The notes below the pieces were generated by a model. The model worked only from the letters and a program-made list of their open reading frames with translations, did not search any database and was not told the DNA's origin. From positions 1,396,501 to 1,460,500 of the forward strand of contig BRXU01000017.1 of the NCBI GenBank assembly GCA_030267565.1: a DNA stretch of 64,000 nt, read 5' to 3'. Source of the DNA: Pleodorina starrii. Its lineage: Eukaryota > Chlorophyta > Chlorophyceae > Chlamydomonadales > Volvocaceae. Positions 11,555-23,870 of this stretch are shown here, one piece after another. The position numbers and the translations under genes are program-made. Positions within the stretch are counted from its first letter, which is position 1. Each line of letters begins with the position of its first letter.

Positions 11555-13323
11555 TCAATCTTCAAACGACCCAAACGCTCGGACCGCCTGTTGCTGCCGC
11601 TGCTCCTCCGTCTGCCGCCGCGGCACCGCACCGGCGCCGCGCGCGGCGGAACCACCACCGTCTCCACCGGTGCCGGCGTCGCTGACACGCCGCGCCACCC
11701 TGCCGCCACCGCCACCGCCACCGCCACCGCCGCCGCCACTGGACACCGGCGATGGCTGCAGCTGCGGTCCCGCCGCACCGCCGTCCTCCTGCTGCTGCTG
11801 CTCCTCTTGCTGCTGGTGCTGGTGCTGCTGCCGCCGCGCCAGTTGCTGCAGGTGGCTGGAGCCCGCCGGCAGGGCGGCAGTGGCGGCGGCGCCACCCAGC
11901 CCGGTGCGCTCCGCCAGCAGCGACGCGGCGGCGGGGTCGTGCAGGGCCGCGCCTGTGGCAGCAGTACGATATCAGTACGGCACACAGTACAACAGTACGG
12001 CGTCGAGGTGAGGAGTCGTGGTCAATCCAACCCTGAAACCCAAGACATAACTTCAACCTCCCTGCATACATACGTACCTGCTTGTAGCCCCGCCCTCATG
12101 GTGTGTTCCAGCCCCTCCAGCAGCTGAACTCGCCGCCGACTGGAAGCAGCTACAGCCAGAGGAGAGCCAGGGAGGCCAGGTGAGCGAGGACCGCCAGCCG
12201 ACAACCCCAGCGGGCTCCCCGGCAGCGACCCCGCCTCCTCCGACAGACGCGCCTGCTGGGAACCCCGCCGCAGCCGCTGCAGCGCCGGCGGAGGCGACAG
12301 CTGAAGCTCGCCGGCGCCGCCGCCGCCGCCGCCAAAGGCCTCGACTGCTTCGTCGTCCTGGCTGCCGCCTGTGGCGGCGGCGGCGCGGCGACGCGGGCCA
12401 GCCGCGGCGGCGGCGGCGGCGGCGGCAGTGGCGGCCCGCGGCGGCCGCCGACGCGGCGCCAGCTGGTCCGCGTCCTCCTCCTCTTCGTCTTCCGCCTCCG
12501 CCACCGCTTCCTCGGCGATGTCTATCCGGAGCCCCGCACGCTTGTGCGCTGCAGGGGCCGGCGGAGCCTTCAGGCAGGCAGGCAGGCAGGCAGGCAACGA
12601 GCGGGTGGGGTACGGCACAACGGGCGGGCTAAGGTTCCCAGCGACGTCACAGCCTACCGGAGATCGCACCTTTCGTCTTCTTGGTGCCAAAATATCGCGT
12701 AATGAATCCAAGCAACCCAAACCAAGCTCTCCATCCCGTATGCGCACATAACACACCGCCGTGTGTAAGCTCCTCCACTCACTCCCTCCCCGCCTTAGCA
12801 GTACGTCACGATTATGCTCCCTGATCGATAGATATCCCAGTCATGTCACACACACACACACCTGTACGGCCTCCTCGCACGCGTCCAGCCACTCATGATA
12901 GACGTCCACCGGATCCGTGAGGGCCCTGAAGCACGGTAGTACGGCGGCGTGCGCGATTACGGCAGGGGATGTGAGTTGCGGTGTTGGAAGCGCACCAGCA
13001 GCAAGCGAACCGCAACCGTTAGCGGAAGAGGGCCTATCTAGTGCGGTAAGAGGTCCGTTGGCGCCGTGGCGCCGGGCAGCGATAGTACGAGGGTGTAGTG
13101 GTGCAAAACTAACGCCAACTCACGTGCAGCGTGTGTCGTACTTCATGCCGCACTGCACGCACGCCACGCTGGCGCGCCCCTCGTCGCGCTTCATGTTGCA
13201 CACCACCGTGGCGTGCATGTTGCAGAAGGGACACTCGAAACGGGAGGGCAGCGTGGACCGAGCCTTCTTGCGCGCGGCGGCAGCCGCCTGCTGGCCCGCG
13301 TTTCGGCCCTTGCGTTTGCCCAT
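11555..13323 (-). CDS. ELOF1: Transcription elongation factor 1 (ELOF1/Elf1) with long C-terminal extension
   Basis: The first two exons (13124-13323 and 12862-12925) encode an almost complete ELOF1 of 88 residues: MGKRKGRNAG basic N-terminus, a zinc ribbon with C31-x2-C34 (RFECPFCN) and C55-x2-C58 (VACVQCG), then TALTDPVDVYHEWLDACEEAV, the most conserved part of the family. ELOF1 binds elongating RNA polymerase II. Two further in-phase exons (about 12078-12567 and 11555-11952) add about 295 residues rich in Ala, Gly, Gln and Arg with an acidic patch (AEAEDEEEEDADQ), giving 383 aa where animal ELOF1 has 83. The exon 3 acceptor is a GAAG site inside a CAGG-type repeat, so its exact edge is less certain. 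A (CA)n tract starts intron 2. Confidence 0.88.
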
Positions 13324-15211
13324 GAGGCGTGCTGCTGCTGATACGTTGCGGAGCTGCTACTGCTGCTACTGCTGTGGCTGGGGATGAGAATGCTACTGCT
13401 GCTACTGCTGCCGTCCCGAACGAGCTGCTGTGGGTGGGGGCGTGCTCGCGTCGGGTGTGGCGCGGCCGCCGCCGCGCCGCGGCGGAAAGGCCCGTGCTCC
13501 GAATTGTCGGGGCGCTGCTGCTGCCGCGCGCGTTTCACCTCGGCGTGCCCTCCTCACTGTAGCTGCGTTGACTTATGGACGAGGCACTCCACGGCTGGCA
13601 AAGGATAATGTGCTAAAGCGTTGATGATGATGGAAGTTAAGGGTCCTTTAAAAGCGTGGGCTCGCCGGCAGCGAGGGCCGGCGCCGCCGACTGGCGATGC
13701 CAAGACGGGGGAATTTTGCGCGACGTGCGGATGGTGCGCTTCGTTGGCCAGGCAGGCGCGCTAGAATTTGTTCCGAATCGAAACGCTAGTCGACGTGGAA
13801 CTCTTCCGTCCGAACCGTCTGTTTTCCGTCTCGGGTCCCCCGAGCTAGCGGCGTGAATCACTGCGGCGGCTTGGGCAAGGCTGTTGCCGCACGGAGGTTT
13901 GTCAGTTGTTGATCAATTGCCGAGAGACGTTCACGGCATTATCGGGTCTTATCGCATGAAACAGAAATAGGGGAAAAAGAGCGGTGCGTTGCGTTGCGGT
14001 ACAATCCTCTCATGGCGTCCGGAGTGCATTACGGTGCATCGCTTGATGGACAAGGTTGTCCCGAATGCGGGTCGCTCGATAAGGAGAATCACAAGCGGAG
14101 ATACAAGCAGCACAGGACGGCGTCTTCACAAAAGCGCGGCGCATGCCAGGCGAAGTAATTGCGCCCTCGACAGATAAAAACCCTTTGCTGGGCCAGGACC
14201 CAGAAGTCGGAAACCGTTCGTGCGGCGTCTTGCGAGTGCGCCCTTGACCGCAAATATTTTTGCAGGGGCCGTTTCCGGAATTACTTGATGCGTGCGGCGA
14301 CCTGCACCTGCCGCGCCGTGAGCGCCTGAGGCCGACCGCCTGACGTCATCTTCTGTCACCAAACCCTTGTTCGCTCTGCCCATCTGCTTTCCGTACACAT
14401 GTGGCAATAAAGGCATTGCACTTGCACAGCAATTTGTCGCAGTTCCAGAAAATCAAAGTTCCTTCTTCTGGCAGCCCCCTCGTTCCAGCAACGTGGTTTA
14501 ACGGCGCTTTGGTCGCTTCCCAGCCGCCCAGCCGCAGTTAAGAGGTCGCTAAAAAATGGTCGAGGTGAGCCGTTCGGCGTGCTAGGCTTTTGGAAGTAAT
14601 GTCGAGTCCCTTACATGGCGCATCCGTGGCTCATCGGCTGCGCGGCTGCGCATCCGCGCGAGCGCGCGTCGAGGCGCTCAGTTACCGGTCGAGAATGCTG
14701 ACCCGTGGGTCGGCCGCGCATCGCCCTCGCGCTTTTGCTCTCCATCTTCTAGTCTCAGTCCCATTTGCATGACGTAAATTTCCGCATTGGGGTCCGTCAT
14801 TTCGACTAGTCAACTTGGGGAGCAGAGGCAGGGGAAGGCCGGAGCGCAGAGCTGCTTGATCGTCGGCCTGCGTCAGCAATGCGCTCCGGCCTTCCCCTGC
14901 CTCCGCTCCCGCTCACCCGCCGGCTTCTCCCTCCCTCCCTGGAAACGAACGAGAAGGGCGTTAGACGCCTTGCCCTGCTACGAAATTGCAACTCGATGCA
15001 GGCATGCCGCGTCTGGTCCTTACGAATGACGTCATCCTTAGCGCCACGCTCGCCGAGCATTCTGGGCAGACCGTATCGCAGCGCACGGCACAGCGCCGCA
15101 GTGTGATCCAGAGCCTGCGCTTTTTCAAACCCATCCCCTTGCCAGCTCAGCCTTCTGTGCGACATAGCGCCAACGAATAAGTTATTTGACACCCAACCCA
15201 ACCGCCCCAAT
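13324..15211. other. Non-coding or undetermined stretch upstream of ELOF1
   Basis: Next to the ELOF1 start is a CTG/CTA triplet-rich 5' region (13330-13420). The rest has only short frames without recognisable domains. It carries a 30-bp inverted repeat at 14819-14909. First exons of the plus-strand gene that follows could also lie here, because a strong pyrimidine-rich CAG acceptor ends at 15321. Confidence 0.4.
14819..14909. repeat. 30-bp inverted repeat with 31-base loop
   Basis: Arm 14819-14848 is the reverse complement of 14880-14909 with one mismatch (29 of 30). Transcribed, it would fold into a long hairpin. No terminal duplication or transposase is visible nearby. Confidence 0.9.
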
Positions 15212-17160
15212 ATGACCAATCTGATCGCGCTGCCATCTCGCTTGACCGCTGTTTTCCTGCCCCAAGCCACCCCACTGCTGCCCCCGCTGCGTTCTTCTGG
15301 CTCCCCCTGCCCCTCCCTCCAGACCCGCTCCCAAGCCCGCGGCAAGCCGCTCAAGAAGCCGGGCGCCTACAACACCGACCTGTACTACCAGGAAAAGGAC
15401 GAGGGTTTCGGAGACGTGGGCGTGGATCAGGTGGGGCGGGGGCTGAGGGCTGTCGTGGGAGGCGGGCTTGGGCGGTGCGTGTGTGTATGCGTGTGTTTGG
15501 GTGCGTGTGTCGTCAGCCGTACGATGTACTGCATTGTGCAGGAGCCGGACGCCGGGGCGCTGGACAACCCCTCGGACCCCGAGTTCAAGGTACGGCAGGG
15601 CCGGTGCTGGTGCTGCTGCTGCTGCACGCGCCAGCGCTGTGAGGGAGGGTGCTCTTGCTGCTTTCGAGAACCTGAACAACATCTTCCCCAAAAGTTGCGA
15701 ACGCACTTTTTCCCGTTGTGCTCTAAGGGTAGCAGCGGTGGGTAGTACGGCTCAGCATTTCACCGTGCCGTATCATGCCGTACAATGGAGCCGAAGCTTT
15801 AACCGCAGTGCGAAGTTGGCTGGCGACAGCACTCGATGTGGATGCGGACAGTGGCAGCGCTTGCTTGCTTACAAACCATTAAGTGTTCTGCCTAACGGTA
15901 CGACGGACGGATGCCGTATAGGTGAAAAAGACAGACCTGGAGCGCGCGACGGATGAGGCGGCGGAGGAACCCGGCGAGAGTGAGTCCGGTGCGCCGTATT
16001 GTCGTACCCTTACGCGTCTGTCGTGTCGTTCCGGCCGGTTGCGCATGGAGGGTGTTGCATGTTCGAGCCAACGCTCCAAACGTGCTGCAGCCGTGGCCTC
16101 ATTAATACATTACGGCCACGAGCGGAGTGGGAACGTGTGTTGAAGACTGAGAAGGTTACGCCCCATATTTGGCAGACGCCGAATTGACCTACGAGATGTC
16201 GAGATTCCGCCCAGAGACGCGCCCCCCTTCCAAGCACTGTGGCCCAGGGAGCTGTTCCCCGGCCCCCGCCCCATTCACCTCCCACCGCCTAACCCTAATC
16301 CTAATAACCCCAACGCTGCTCGAACACGTTCCCGTCTCGATTTGCAGTCAACACTGCGTTTGCTGACCTGCTTTTCACAGGAGGGCTGGATGGTGTGCTG
16401 CAATCGACACCATTACCGCGTTTTACCCTCAACCCCCCAAATCCGAATCCGAATCCGAACTCGAATTCGAATCCGCTGTATCCAACTCGTCCCGTCCCAT
16501 TTCCCGCCACTCAACTCCCGGCGCTGACATCCTGTACCTGCCCCCCCCCCCGCCCCCGCACCGCCCTGTCCCCGATGGGGCTCCTCAGTTGACGTGTCGG
16601 AACTCAAGGCGGAGGTGGAGGATCTGCAGCGCTCCGCGGATACCGGTGAGGGGTCGGGGGGCAGGGGCTGAGGGCGTGAGAGTACCTCCCGCGGCCGCCA
16701 GCGTTGAGATGACAGCGCCGACGTGAGGCAGCCGCGTGATGCACGTGCGGGCAGTCCGCCGCCGTACACCACCACGTGTATCGTGTATCACTGCGTGTGC
16801 TTTGGATGACCGGCCTCTTTTCGAGGTGCTGAGGGAGGCCGAAGGGGGCGCGGCCGGGTCTCGCTGCCGCCTGCGCCGCCAGCCGCACGACGGGCTTCTT
16901 CGCTCTCGCCCTCCTCCTCCTCCTCCACCCATTGGTCCGTGATCCGTCCGGTCCCGTGGGCCCTGTCCATCTCCGTCATCCCCGCCACTCACGCACCCCC
17001 GCTCCCCCCCTTGCCTGCAGGTGTTGAGGAGCTGGACGCCGCGGGGGAGCCGGTGCCCATCGTGGATGCCAACGCGCCGGGTGGCGGACCCACCATCGAG
17101 GAGCAGGAGCAGAACGTGGGCGCCGGGGAGGACAAGACGCGGGAGCATGAGGGCGTGTAG
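15212..17160 (+). CDS. Small acidic protein of unknown function
   Basis: Five exons (15212-15430, 15542-15589, 15922-15979, 16589-16645, 17021-17160) join in phase to 173 aa with canonical GT-AG junctions. The N-terminus (MTNLIALPSRLTAVFLPQAT...) is basic/hydrophobic and could be an organelle transit peptide. Alternatively it is intron and an earlier exon joins at the strong acceptor before 15322. The remainder is KKPGAYNTDLYYQEKDEGFGD followed by acidic, probably helical sequence (KKTDLERATDEAAEEPGE, SELKAEVEDLQRSAD) and a disordered Glu-rich C-terminus. I recognise no family. The last four exons are better supported than the first. Confidence 0.6.
16439..16475. repeat. Hexanucleotide repeat (AATCCG)n in an intron
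   Basis: About six imperfect copies of aatccg/aattcg occur in intron 3 of the small acidic protein gene. Confidence 0.85.
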
Positions 17161-18164
17161 AGGAGTGCGGGGCTTTGAAGTGAAGCGGACTGGACCCCGG
17201 ACTGGTCGCTGCAGGAAGCTGTGTTTTGTGGTTTCTCATCCCGTTTCCGCTGCGCTCATGAGCTGTGTCCTGTTGTCATCCGTGTGGTTACCGTATGTTT
17301 GTCCTGTGGGCTGTGCCTCGAGGGTTATCCGCCAGCGGGCATTCGCGGCGGGACCGTTGATGTGGACGCTGCTGTGTGGATGATGGTGGTGGCAGTGACA
17401 GTGACGGGAGGACGGAGAGGCGAGGAAGGGGTGTTTTCGGCGATGAGAGGAGAAGTTCACTTGGAGGAGCCAGGCTGTGGGCGGAGAGGTGAGCCATCTG
17501 CTGACGCAGGGCGACCGACGCAAGTATGCCAGTGGGTGACGAGGGCGACGACGTGGCGGGGCGGAAGCAGTCGGCGGAAGGATGACGAGTGGCGCGGACA
17601 GCTCACTGGGCTGGGAGTGGAGGGGGGCGGGACAAATTGGCGGTTGGCGGCGACCCGGCGGCTGGCGGCGGTGTCTGGACGGGCGCGTGCCGGCAGGGCG
17701 TCTTGCGTGTTGCTTGTGCTCTGCCGGCGCGCGGTCGTGGCGCCGCCGCGTTTGGTGCTGCAGAAGGGGATGCTGAATGCGGCGGTTGTCAAGGAGGGTT
17801 GCTCGAGGACGGGTGCTCTTTCTTTTTTGTCGGAGGATGTGTATGCAGGGGAGTTGTGGATGGGCAAAAGAGTTGAGGCGGAGAGCCGGAGCCCTGTGCG
17901 GCTGCGAACGGTGGGGATTCGAGCCGTTGCCTTTTTAGTGTTGAAAGGGAAGCAGCGGAGGTGCAGCCGCCCAGACCGGGCGGTGGTGGACGAAGGGCGG
18001 CGGAGGAAGCATGTGACGGGGAGAGGCATGTACCATACTAACAGTGCGAGTTACGGATGCCTGCCGTCGACACGCCGTTGGTACACCGATTACGGTGACG
18101 TATGCCACAATACAGCCGATAGGCAGGGACAGGCAGGGAGGACATTTGCCCATAACGATGGAGC

Positions 18165-18169
18165 TGTAA
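18165..18169 (+). promoter_or_regulatory. Putative polyadenylation signal TGTAA
   Basis: It is the first plus-strand TGTAA I found after the stop of the small acidic protein gene. Confidence 0.5.
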
Positions 18170-18485
18170 GTCCCTAACAGGCACGGCCTTGATGGGTGGG
18201 CCGTGTGTACTAAGCTGCTGTCCACATTCCTTATTTCCCTGCCAGCCAGACGGGTGTCTACAGTCGCGGACAAGCACAAAGGAGTGCGACGACAGAAACA
18301 GGAGCAGCGCAGGAGCAGTGCAGGAGCATGAAATAAGTAAAAGCCGGCAAAATCAAAGACCAATACACGTCGCGCACACCTAAAGCGCATCATAGATACT
18401 TGATTCCTGTTTTGTTTGCATGTTCTCAACATCTCAAGCCGCCACCAGCATGGAACAATGTATCGTGTTTACCCACCCCTAAACT

Positions 18486-18490
18486 TTACA
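18486..18490 (-). promoter_or_regulatory. Putative polyadenylation signal TGTAA (minus)
   Basis: TTACA on the plus strand lies about 770 bases downstream of the minus-strand stop at 19262. Confidence 0.45.
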
Positions 18491-19261
18491 CCCCCTCACC
18501 CCCCTCACGAGCGCGAACAGCACATGACGCGAGAAGCTGCAGCGCACTGTAAAACACAACGTGCCACCGCCCCGATCCTGCAATAGGCGGCCGCCAGCGG
18601 CTAAAGCACAGCGCGCCTGCAGCTCATGTCAGTAAAAGCCATCGCACGAATCGTACACTGTGGGAAGGCAAGAAAGGCTCCGCAACACCTCGGCTCGGCT
18701 CTTGGTCGCGGTGCGTCAGGACGACTTGGACGTGTGACCTGATGGCAGCCTCGGCGACGCCAAATGACAAAAGAGGATACGGTGGCCATGACATATACCG
18801 TATGACATGCGAAGAGAGAAAACAGTTCACCCAAAGCACAGTGAAAAGAGACAGGGACGCGCGCTTCTAATGGACGACGACCGACGACGACAGCACATGC
18901 CGGGCCTCGACTCTCGAAGTCGCATTCTCGAAGCCCAACGCCTGCACAAACCCATCAGCACCCCCGCGCTCCTGCTCGGAGCCATTTTCACCCACAGCAG
19001 GTCCCAAGCCCCGCTGGACAGGCTGCCTGTGCGCGCGGCCCGCTGTCCTTCAGACGCAAACCGCAAACGCAGCCTGAGCGTCGCTAATTCTTGCGCGATG
19101 AGGGCCGGAAACGCGAAAAGCACCACCGCTTACGGCCATTGCACCCCACCATCCCGCCTGCCCTCCCACCGTTCTACCATCGCGAGAATGCCCTTGACCC
19201 ACCACCTGGTTGCCTGTTTCCCTTATGATGCGTCATCAAAATCCCCAAGAGTGCGCCGGTA

Positions 19262-22200
19262 TCACTGCCCGCCGCCCGCACCAGCTGCATCCCACCCTCC
19301 ACCGCCCCGCCTCCTCCACCCACCACGCCCGCCACGCCGGCCGCCGCCACCCCGGCCCCGCCCGCCCCCGCCGCGGCGCCGCCCACCCTCAGCGCCGCCG
19401 CCGGGCTCCTCATACTCCAACGCCCCGTCCTCCTGATGCTCGCTGCCGTCGCCGTCCATGCTGCGCATGTTGCGACTGCGCCATGACGCGCCGCCGGCGA
19501 ACGAGGACGACGCCTCCGAGAGCTCTTCCGTCATCGGAGCTTTCGCCGGGCAGGCCCATCCGGTGTGCTTGGGGCCCGTGGCTGCCTCCGCCTCCGCGGG
19601 CAGCTGTTGCTGCTGCTGCGCCGGCGGCTCTGGGGCAGATTTTCGCGGGTGCCGCCCGTACTGTTCGCGCTGGTTAGCCTGGTGCGGGCCGCAATCCTGG
19701 TCGTTCTGCGACGGCTGCTGCTGCTGCTGTCGTTGATGCTGCTGCGGCTGCTGGTGTAGCTCTTGCCGCTCCTGAGACTGCCCCGGCTCCCTTGGCTTGC
19801 GCTTCTGCGACGGTTGCGACGGCTGCGGCTGCTGCTGCAGCACAGGCACGGCGCCCTGCTTGCTGCCGCGGGGCTGGCGGCGCTCCACCGGCCGCTGCTG
19901 CTCCGGCCCGTCCTCCGCCACCCCCGCGCCGCTCGCGCCCGATGCAAGAGACATGCTGGAATCGCGCGAAATGTCGCGACGCTGCTTTCGGGGTGGCTGC
20001 TGTTGTCGCTGCTGCTGCTGCGTGTTGACTGGGGCTGCGGACTGCCTGGGTGGCCGCTCCTGGGTGGCCGCTCCTTCCGGACCGTCGCCGCTGTAGCAGC
20101 CGTTCGGCTGTGGGTGCAGCGGCGCCGCCGCCGCGTCCGGAGCGGCAGCAGCAGCGCCGTTGGAGCGCCGTGTCGCATCCCTGGAATCGTCCGAATGCGA
20201 AGCCGCCGCCGCCGACTTCGACGCAGCGGCAGCAGCAGGAGCGACGCCGGCTGCAGCAGCGGTAGCCCCGGTGGAGGACGGCGGCAGCGGCGTCGACCGG
20301 CCCGACGGCACGCCGAGGCGTGACGCCTCCGCCGCCGCTTTGGCCGCGGCGGACTTGAAGGCGGCAGCCGCCGCCTTCGCCGCCGCCGCAGCCACACGCG
20401 AATACGCGCCAGTGGCCCTGCTCGAGGTACTCCGACCGGTGTTGGCGGCAGCACCGGCGCGGTCGCTGTCGTCGTTTCCACCGTCGGGCTTGCCGGCGCC
20501 CTGCGATCTGCCGCTCGCGGAGCCACTGCAGACCGCCGCCACCACACCTGCGGCTTCGGCGGGTGCGTGTGTGGCAGCAGCGTTGGAACAGGCAGCCGCG
20601 TGTCCCGCATGCTGCGTCGTCGACGGATGCAGGTTGGGCCCTTGCAACAACGGCCCCCACGAGGCCGACGGCCCCAAGGTCGCCGCGCGCTCCAACGCCA
20701 GCAGCACGGGCACGGCCGAAGCGGCGGAGGGCGGGATGCCGCCCGCATTGCCGCCGTCCGGCGGCACAGCTACTCTCGCCACAGGCTGGCACTGCTGTTG
20801 CAACGGCTGCTGCGGCGGCGGCGGCGGAGGCGCCGCCGACGACGCAGGCGCTGGCCGTAGCTGCGCGTAGTGCCCCACCGGGTGGAGCACACTGGCATCG
20901 TACTGCAGATAACACACGTCATCATCACCGTCGTCCTCCAACATGGTGCCGTACTCGGCCCCGTTGCCGTCGCCGCTGGCCCCGCCACCGGACTCGCGGG
21001 CGGCATCAAACGCGCAGGGTTCGCTTCTCAACGCCGCGGCCGCGGCCGCGGCCGCAGGATCGGGGCGCGTGCTTGCGCCCTTGGCCTCGTGCCACCGCCC
21101 AGCCGACGACTCGCCTGGCCAACCAGGCCGCATGGCCGCCGCCTCCGCCCCCGCCGCGCCCCTGGCCGCACCTCCGCTCGCACCATCACCGCCCGCACCT
21201 GCGCTGTGCTCCGACGCGTCCCGAAGCGCACCGCTGCTGTTATGCCCAGCCCGCAGAGCCAGCAGCAGCTGCAGCGGGCCTCGCGGAGCCGCGGCTGCGA
21301 CCCCGCCGCCGCCAGGGGCCGCGGCCGTGACGGCGACCCCGCCGCCGCCGGCAACGACGCTCGTGCTAGCCGAGCTGCCGCCGACATCGGCTCTACGGTG
21401 GTCGTGCGCGGCAGCAGGGTCCGATTCCTGCCCTCTTCCAGAGCCCGAGGCAGGGCTCCACTCATGCCACCCCTCGCTGTCATCCGTGCTGCCCACCTGC
21501 TCGCTGGGCCGCGACACAGGCCCTGCGCTGCCCAACGAGCTGACCGAGGCCGCGGTGGCAGCGTCAGGCAGGCCCTGGCCAGCGTGCGCCAAGCCGGCGG
21601 AGGTGGCAACGGTGGAGGCGTCTCCCAGAGGGGTAACGGCATCCGTACAAGCGCCCGTGGGTTCCGGAGCTGCAGCACCCAACTGGGGCCCAGTCAAGTC
21701 CGATGGCGCCGGCATTGCGTTCTGCTGCTGCGTAGAGGAGGCTGACAAGGTGACAAGCGGCGCGCTGCCCACAAGCGTGGAAGGTAAAGAGACCTGCGGG
21801 AAGCCGTCACGGGAGTCAAGGGACTCCTTGGCAAATAATATCGTCGAGGTGTATCGGCCGTTAACGGAGAGGCCCTGTGCCTGGACATGTGTGTGCTGTC
21901 CAAGCACAGCCAGTGGAAATGACGAGTCTGGGTCGTCGTGACAATGATGCAGTAATCGCCGATCAGCGCGGACGCACTTCCGCCGGCGATCGCTGTCGAG
22001 GCAATGCAGCACGGGAATGGTAAGACGATTGGCGGCAATCGGCATTGGACAGGCGCTGACTTGCGATGGACTTGAGGATGCCGCAACGGCGTCCGACCCA
22101 GATCGGCAATGCAAATGTCGGGAGCCGCTGGCTCGTCGTGGCCATTGCAGGTGCGCTGCTGTTCACTTACCCTCACGCGAGGCCGAGCGCGCAGAATGCC

Positions 22201-23313
22201 CGAGACCTCCAGGCCTGGGCGGACCACGAGCGCCACTGCGGCTCCGTTCAGCGAGTCGCTCAGCGCCGCGCCGCCGCTGCTGCTGCCGGGGTACTCGCGC
22301 CGTTGCTGTGGACGTGTGAAACAAGGACAGTGAAGGCAGTGAAGCAGTCAGTGGTAGATGAGTCGGTACAGTACGAGGCGCACATCCTGCAGGCATGCAG
22401 GGTTTGGCAACAGGCAGGTCGTTGGCTTTGGAGACTCGCGCGCCCCCGCGGCGGCACGCACAGCTTGGGAACGGGGCGAGATTCAAAACTTGGAGGCTGG
22501 TTTCGTTGCATATGCCCTCCTTACTGTCGAACGGCCCCAGGATGGTTGGGCGTGCCCCTGTGCCGGCCAAGCGGCCGCCGAAACCGACACCGTGCGTGCC
22601 GTACTGAGCCCGAAGCAATGCCACACAAGATAGCTCATGCAGAAGGCTCCCACGGGTCTCACCCGAAATGCCTCGAGCTTCGGATCAAAGGGATCGAGCT
22701 CATGTAGCACGGGGTTATATGTGATGCCTGAAACGTAGCGCACAGAGTTGCAGCCGAACTTCTCCAGGGCTGCTTCAAGGTGGCCAAGGGCATCTTGAAG
22801 ATTCTGTAGGGATGGGACATGGGAAAGGAGATGAAGGTGAGCAAGGTGGTGTCGCGGCCCTCCGGGGGTACACGGGCGGGCGGGCGCCTCGGGGTCGATC
22901 AGATGACTTAACACAACCGCATGTGCAACTACTAATGACAAATATTTCTCATGAAGCACTTGTACATGTCAAAAAGGTCCGGAAGTATCACAGGAGCGCA
23001 GCAAATCTACTAGCAAATCTACCGGTACTCGATGGTCATGAGCTTCCCACATCGCTTCGAGGGCTCGTATGCTCAGATGTAATTTATAAACCTAAAACCT
23101 TATAGCTGTACGGGCCAAGGAGCACACACGCAAATCACCGACCACCCATGTACCGACCTTCTGGACTGTCTTGTCCGCGTCGTCCAGAAGCGCGCCTTCA
23201 GAGCCATAGTTATCGAGGATCCCTGATGCCGCCCAGAGCTTGCAGATGGCCTCCCAACCATGCACCATGGCCTCCGCGACCATATTCTCTGCCACACCCT
23301 GGAAGCGGCCCAT
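19262..23313 (-). CDS. Probable GrpE-like domain fused to Gln/Ala/RGG-rich low-complexity tail
   Basis: Four exons, all phase 0 (23158-23313, 22663-22803, 22171-22305, 19262-about 21727), give about 965 aa. The first 144 residues read like a divergent GrpE nucleotide-exchange factor: LEAALEKFGCNSVRYVSG, then ITYNPVLHE (compare FNPxLHEA), then NGAAVALVVRPGLEVSGILR with RPRVR (compare GTVxxVxxxGYxxxGRVLRPAxVxV). GrpE factors release ADP from Hsp70. The usual N-terminal coiled coil is short or missing, so an upstream exon may be missed. The remaining ~820 residues are Ala-, Gln-, Ser- and His-rich and end in RGG-type repeats (RRGGRGGWRRRGGGG), which suggests RNA binding. The last exon's left edge is inferred from an in-phase CAG acceptor. 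The GrpE reading is inference from motifs; the exon joins are well supported by phase. Confidence 0.55.
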
Positions 23314-23558
23314 TTTTGCCTCCCCAAGGTGTGATAAGTTTCGATCTAGGAGTGCTACATATAGGTTATCGCGTCATGTGGTAACTTCCAATTTGGTCAA
23401 GTACTGTCAATATGGCGCGCAACCGCTGTCAACACTCGATGTTCAAGCTCTTGTTCACGAACAATTCCGGAAAAGTGAGGTATGTTTTCCGGTGGCAAAT
23501 ATACTGAACTGGCGTGCGCCACAAAGCCTAATTGATTGATTGCACCCGTGATCGACTT

Positions 23559-23563
23559 TTACA
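23559..23563 (-). promoter_or_regulatory. Putative polyadenylation signal TGTAA of the cyclophilin gene
   Basis: TTACA on the plus strand lies about 310 bases after the cyclophilin stop and 245 bases before the start of the next minus-strand gene. Confidence 0.5.
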
Positions 23564-23870
23564 AATCCTTGCCGTACGTTGGACTCGAGGGGTCCCGGTG
23601 CAACTGCCAACGATCAGCGATGTGGGGAATGCCAAGCCTAGCCCCCACAGATGACACTTATCATGCTAAGCACGCGGCAAAATACTTTCCGTATTAATAA
23701 GCACGATTGCCAGGTTGTTGCACAAATTCAGCCCGCCTTGCACACCCTCACAAATCTGCGCACGTTGCTGAACCCCGGGTTGACGCCTGAATACTACGGC
23801 CAGTTTCTCCGGCTCGCCCACCAAAGCCCATCCTGGGAGGCTATTCAGGTACCGGTATGTGCCCACCCGC

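Larger units (their letters stand above)
17161..19261. other. 3' UTRs of two convergent genes
   Basis: A TGTAA at 18165-18169 (plus) and one at 18486-18490 (minus) sit back to back and would end the plus-strand acidic-protein gene (about 1 kb 3' UTR) and the minus-strand GrpE-like gene. A 318-codon open plus frame at 17221-18177 lies wholly in the presumed UTR and shows no domain. Confidence 0.5.

Noticed and set aside
16285..16320. Telomere-like CCTAACCCTAATCCTAATAACCCC
   Set aside because: It is short and irregular and does not match the TTTTAGGG repeat of these algae; it is probably chance within an intron.
17221..18177. 318-codon plus-strand open frame
   Set aside because: It lies downstream of a clear stop, overlaps the presumed 3' UTR up to TGTAA, and shows no domain or good junctions.
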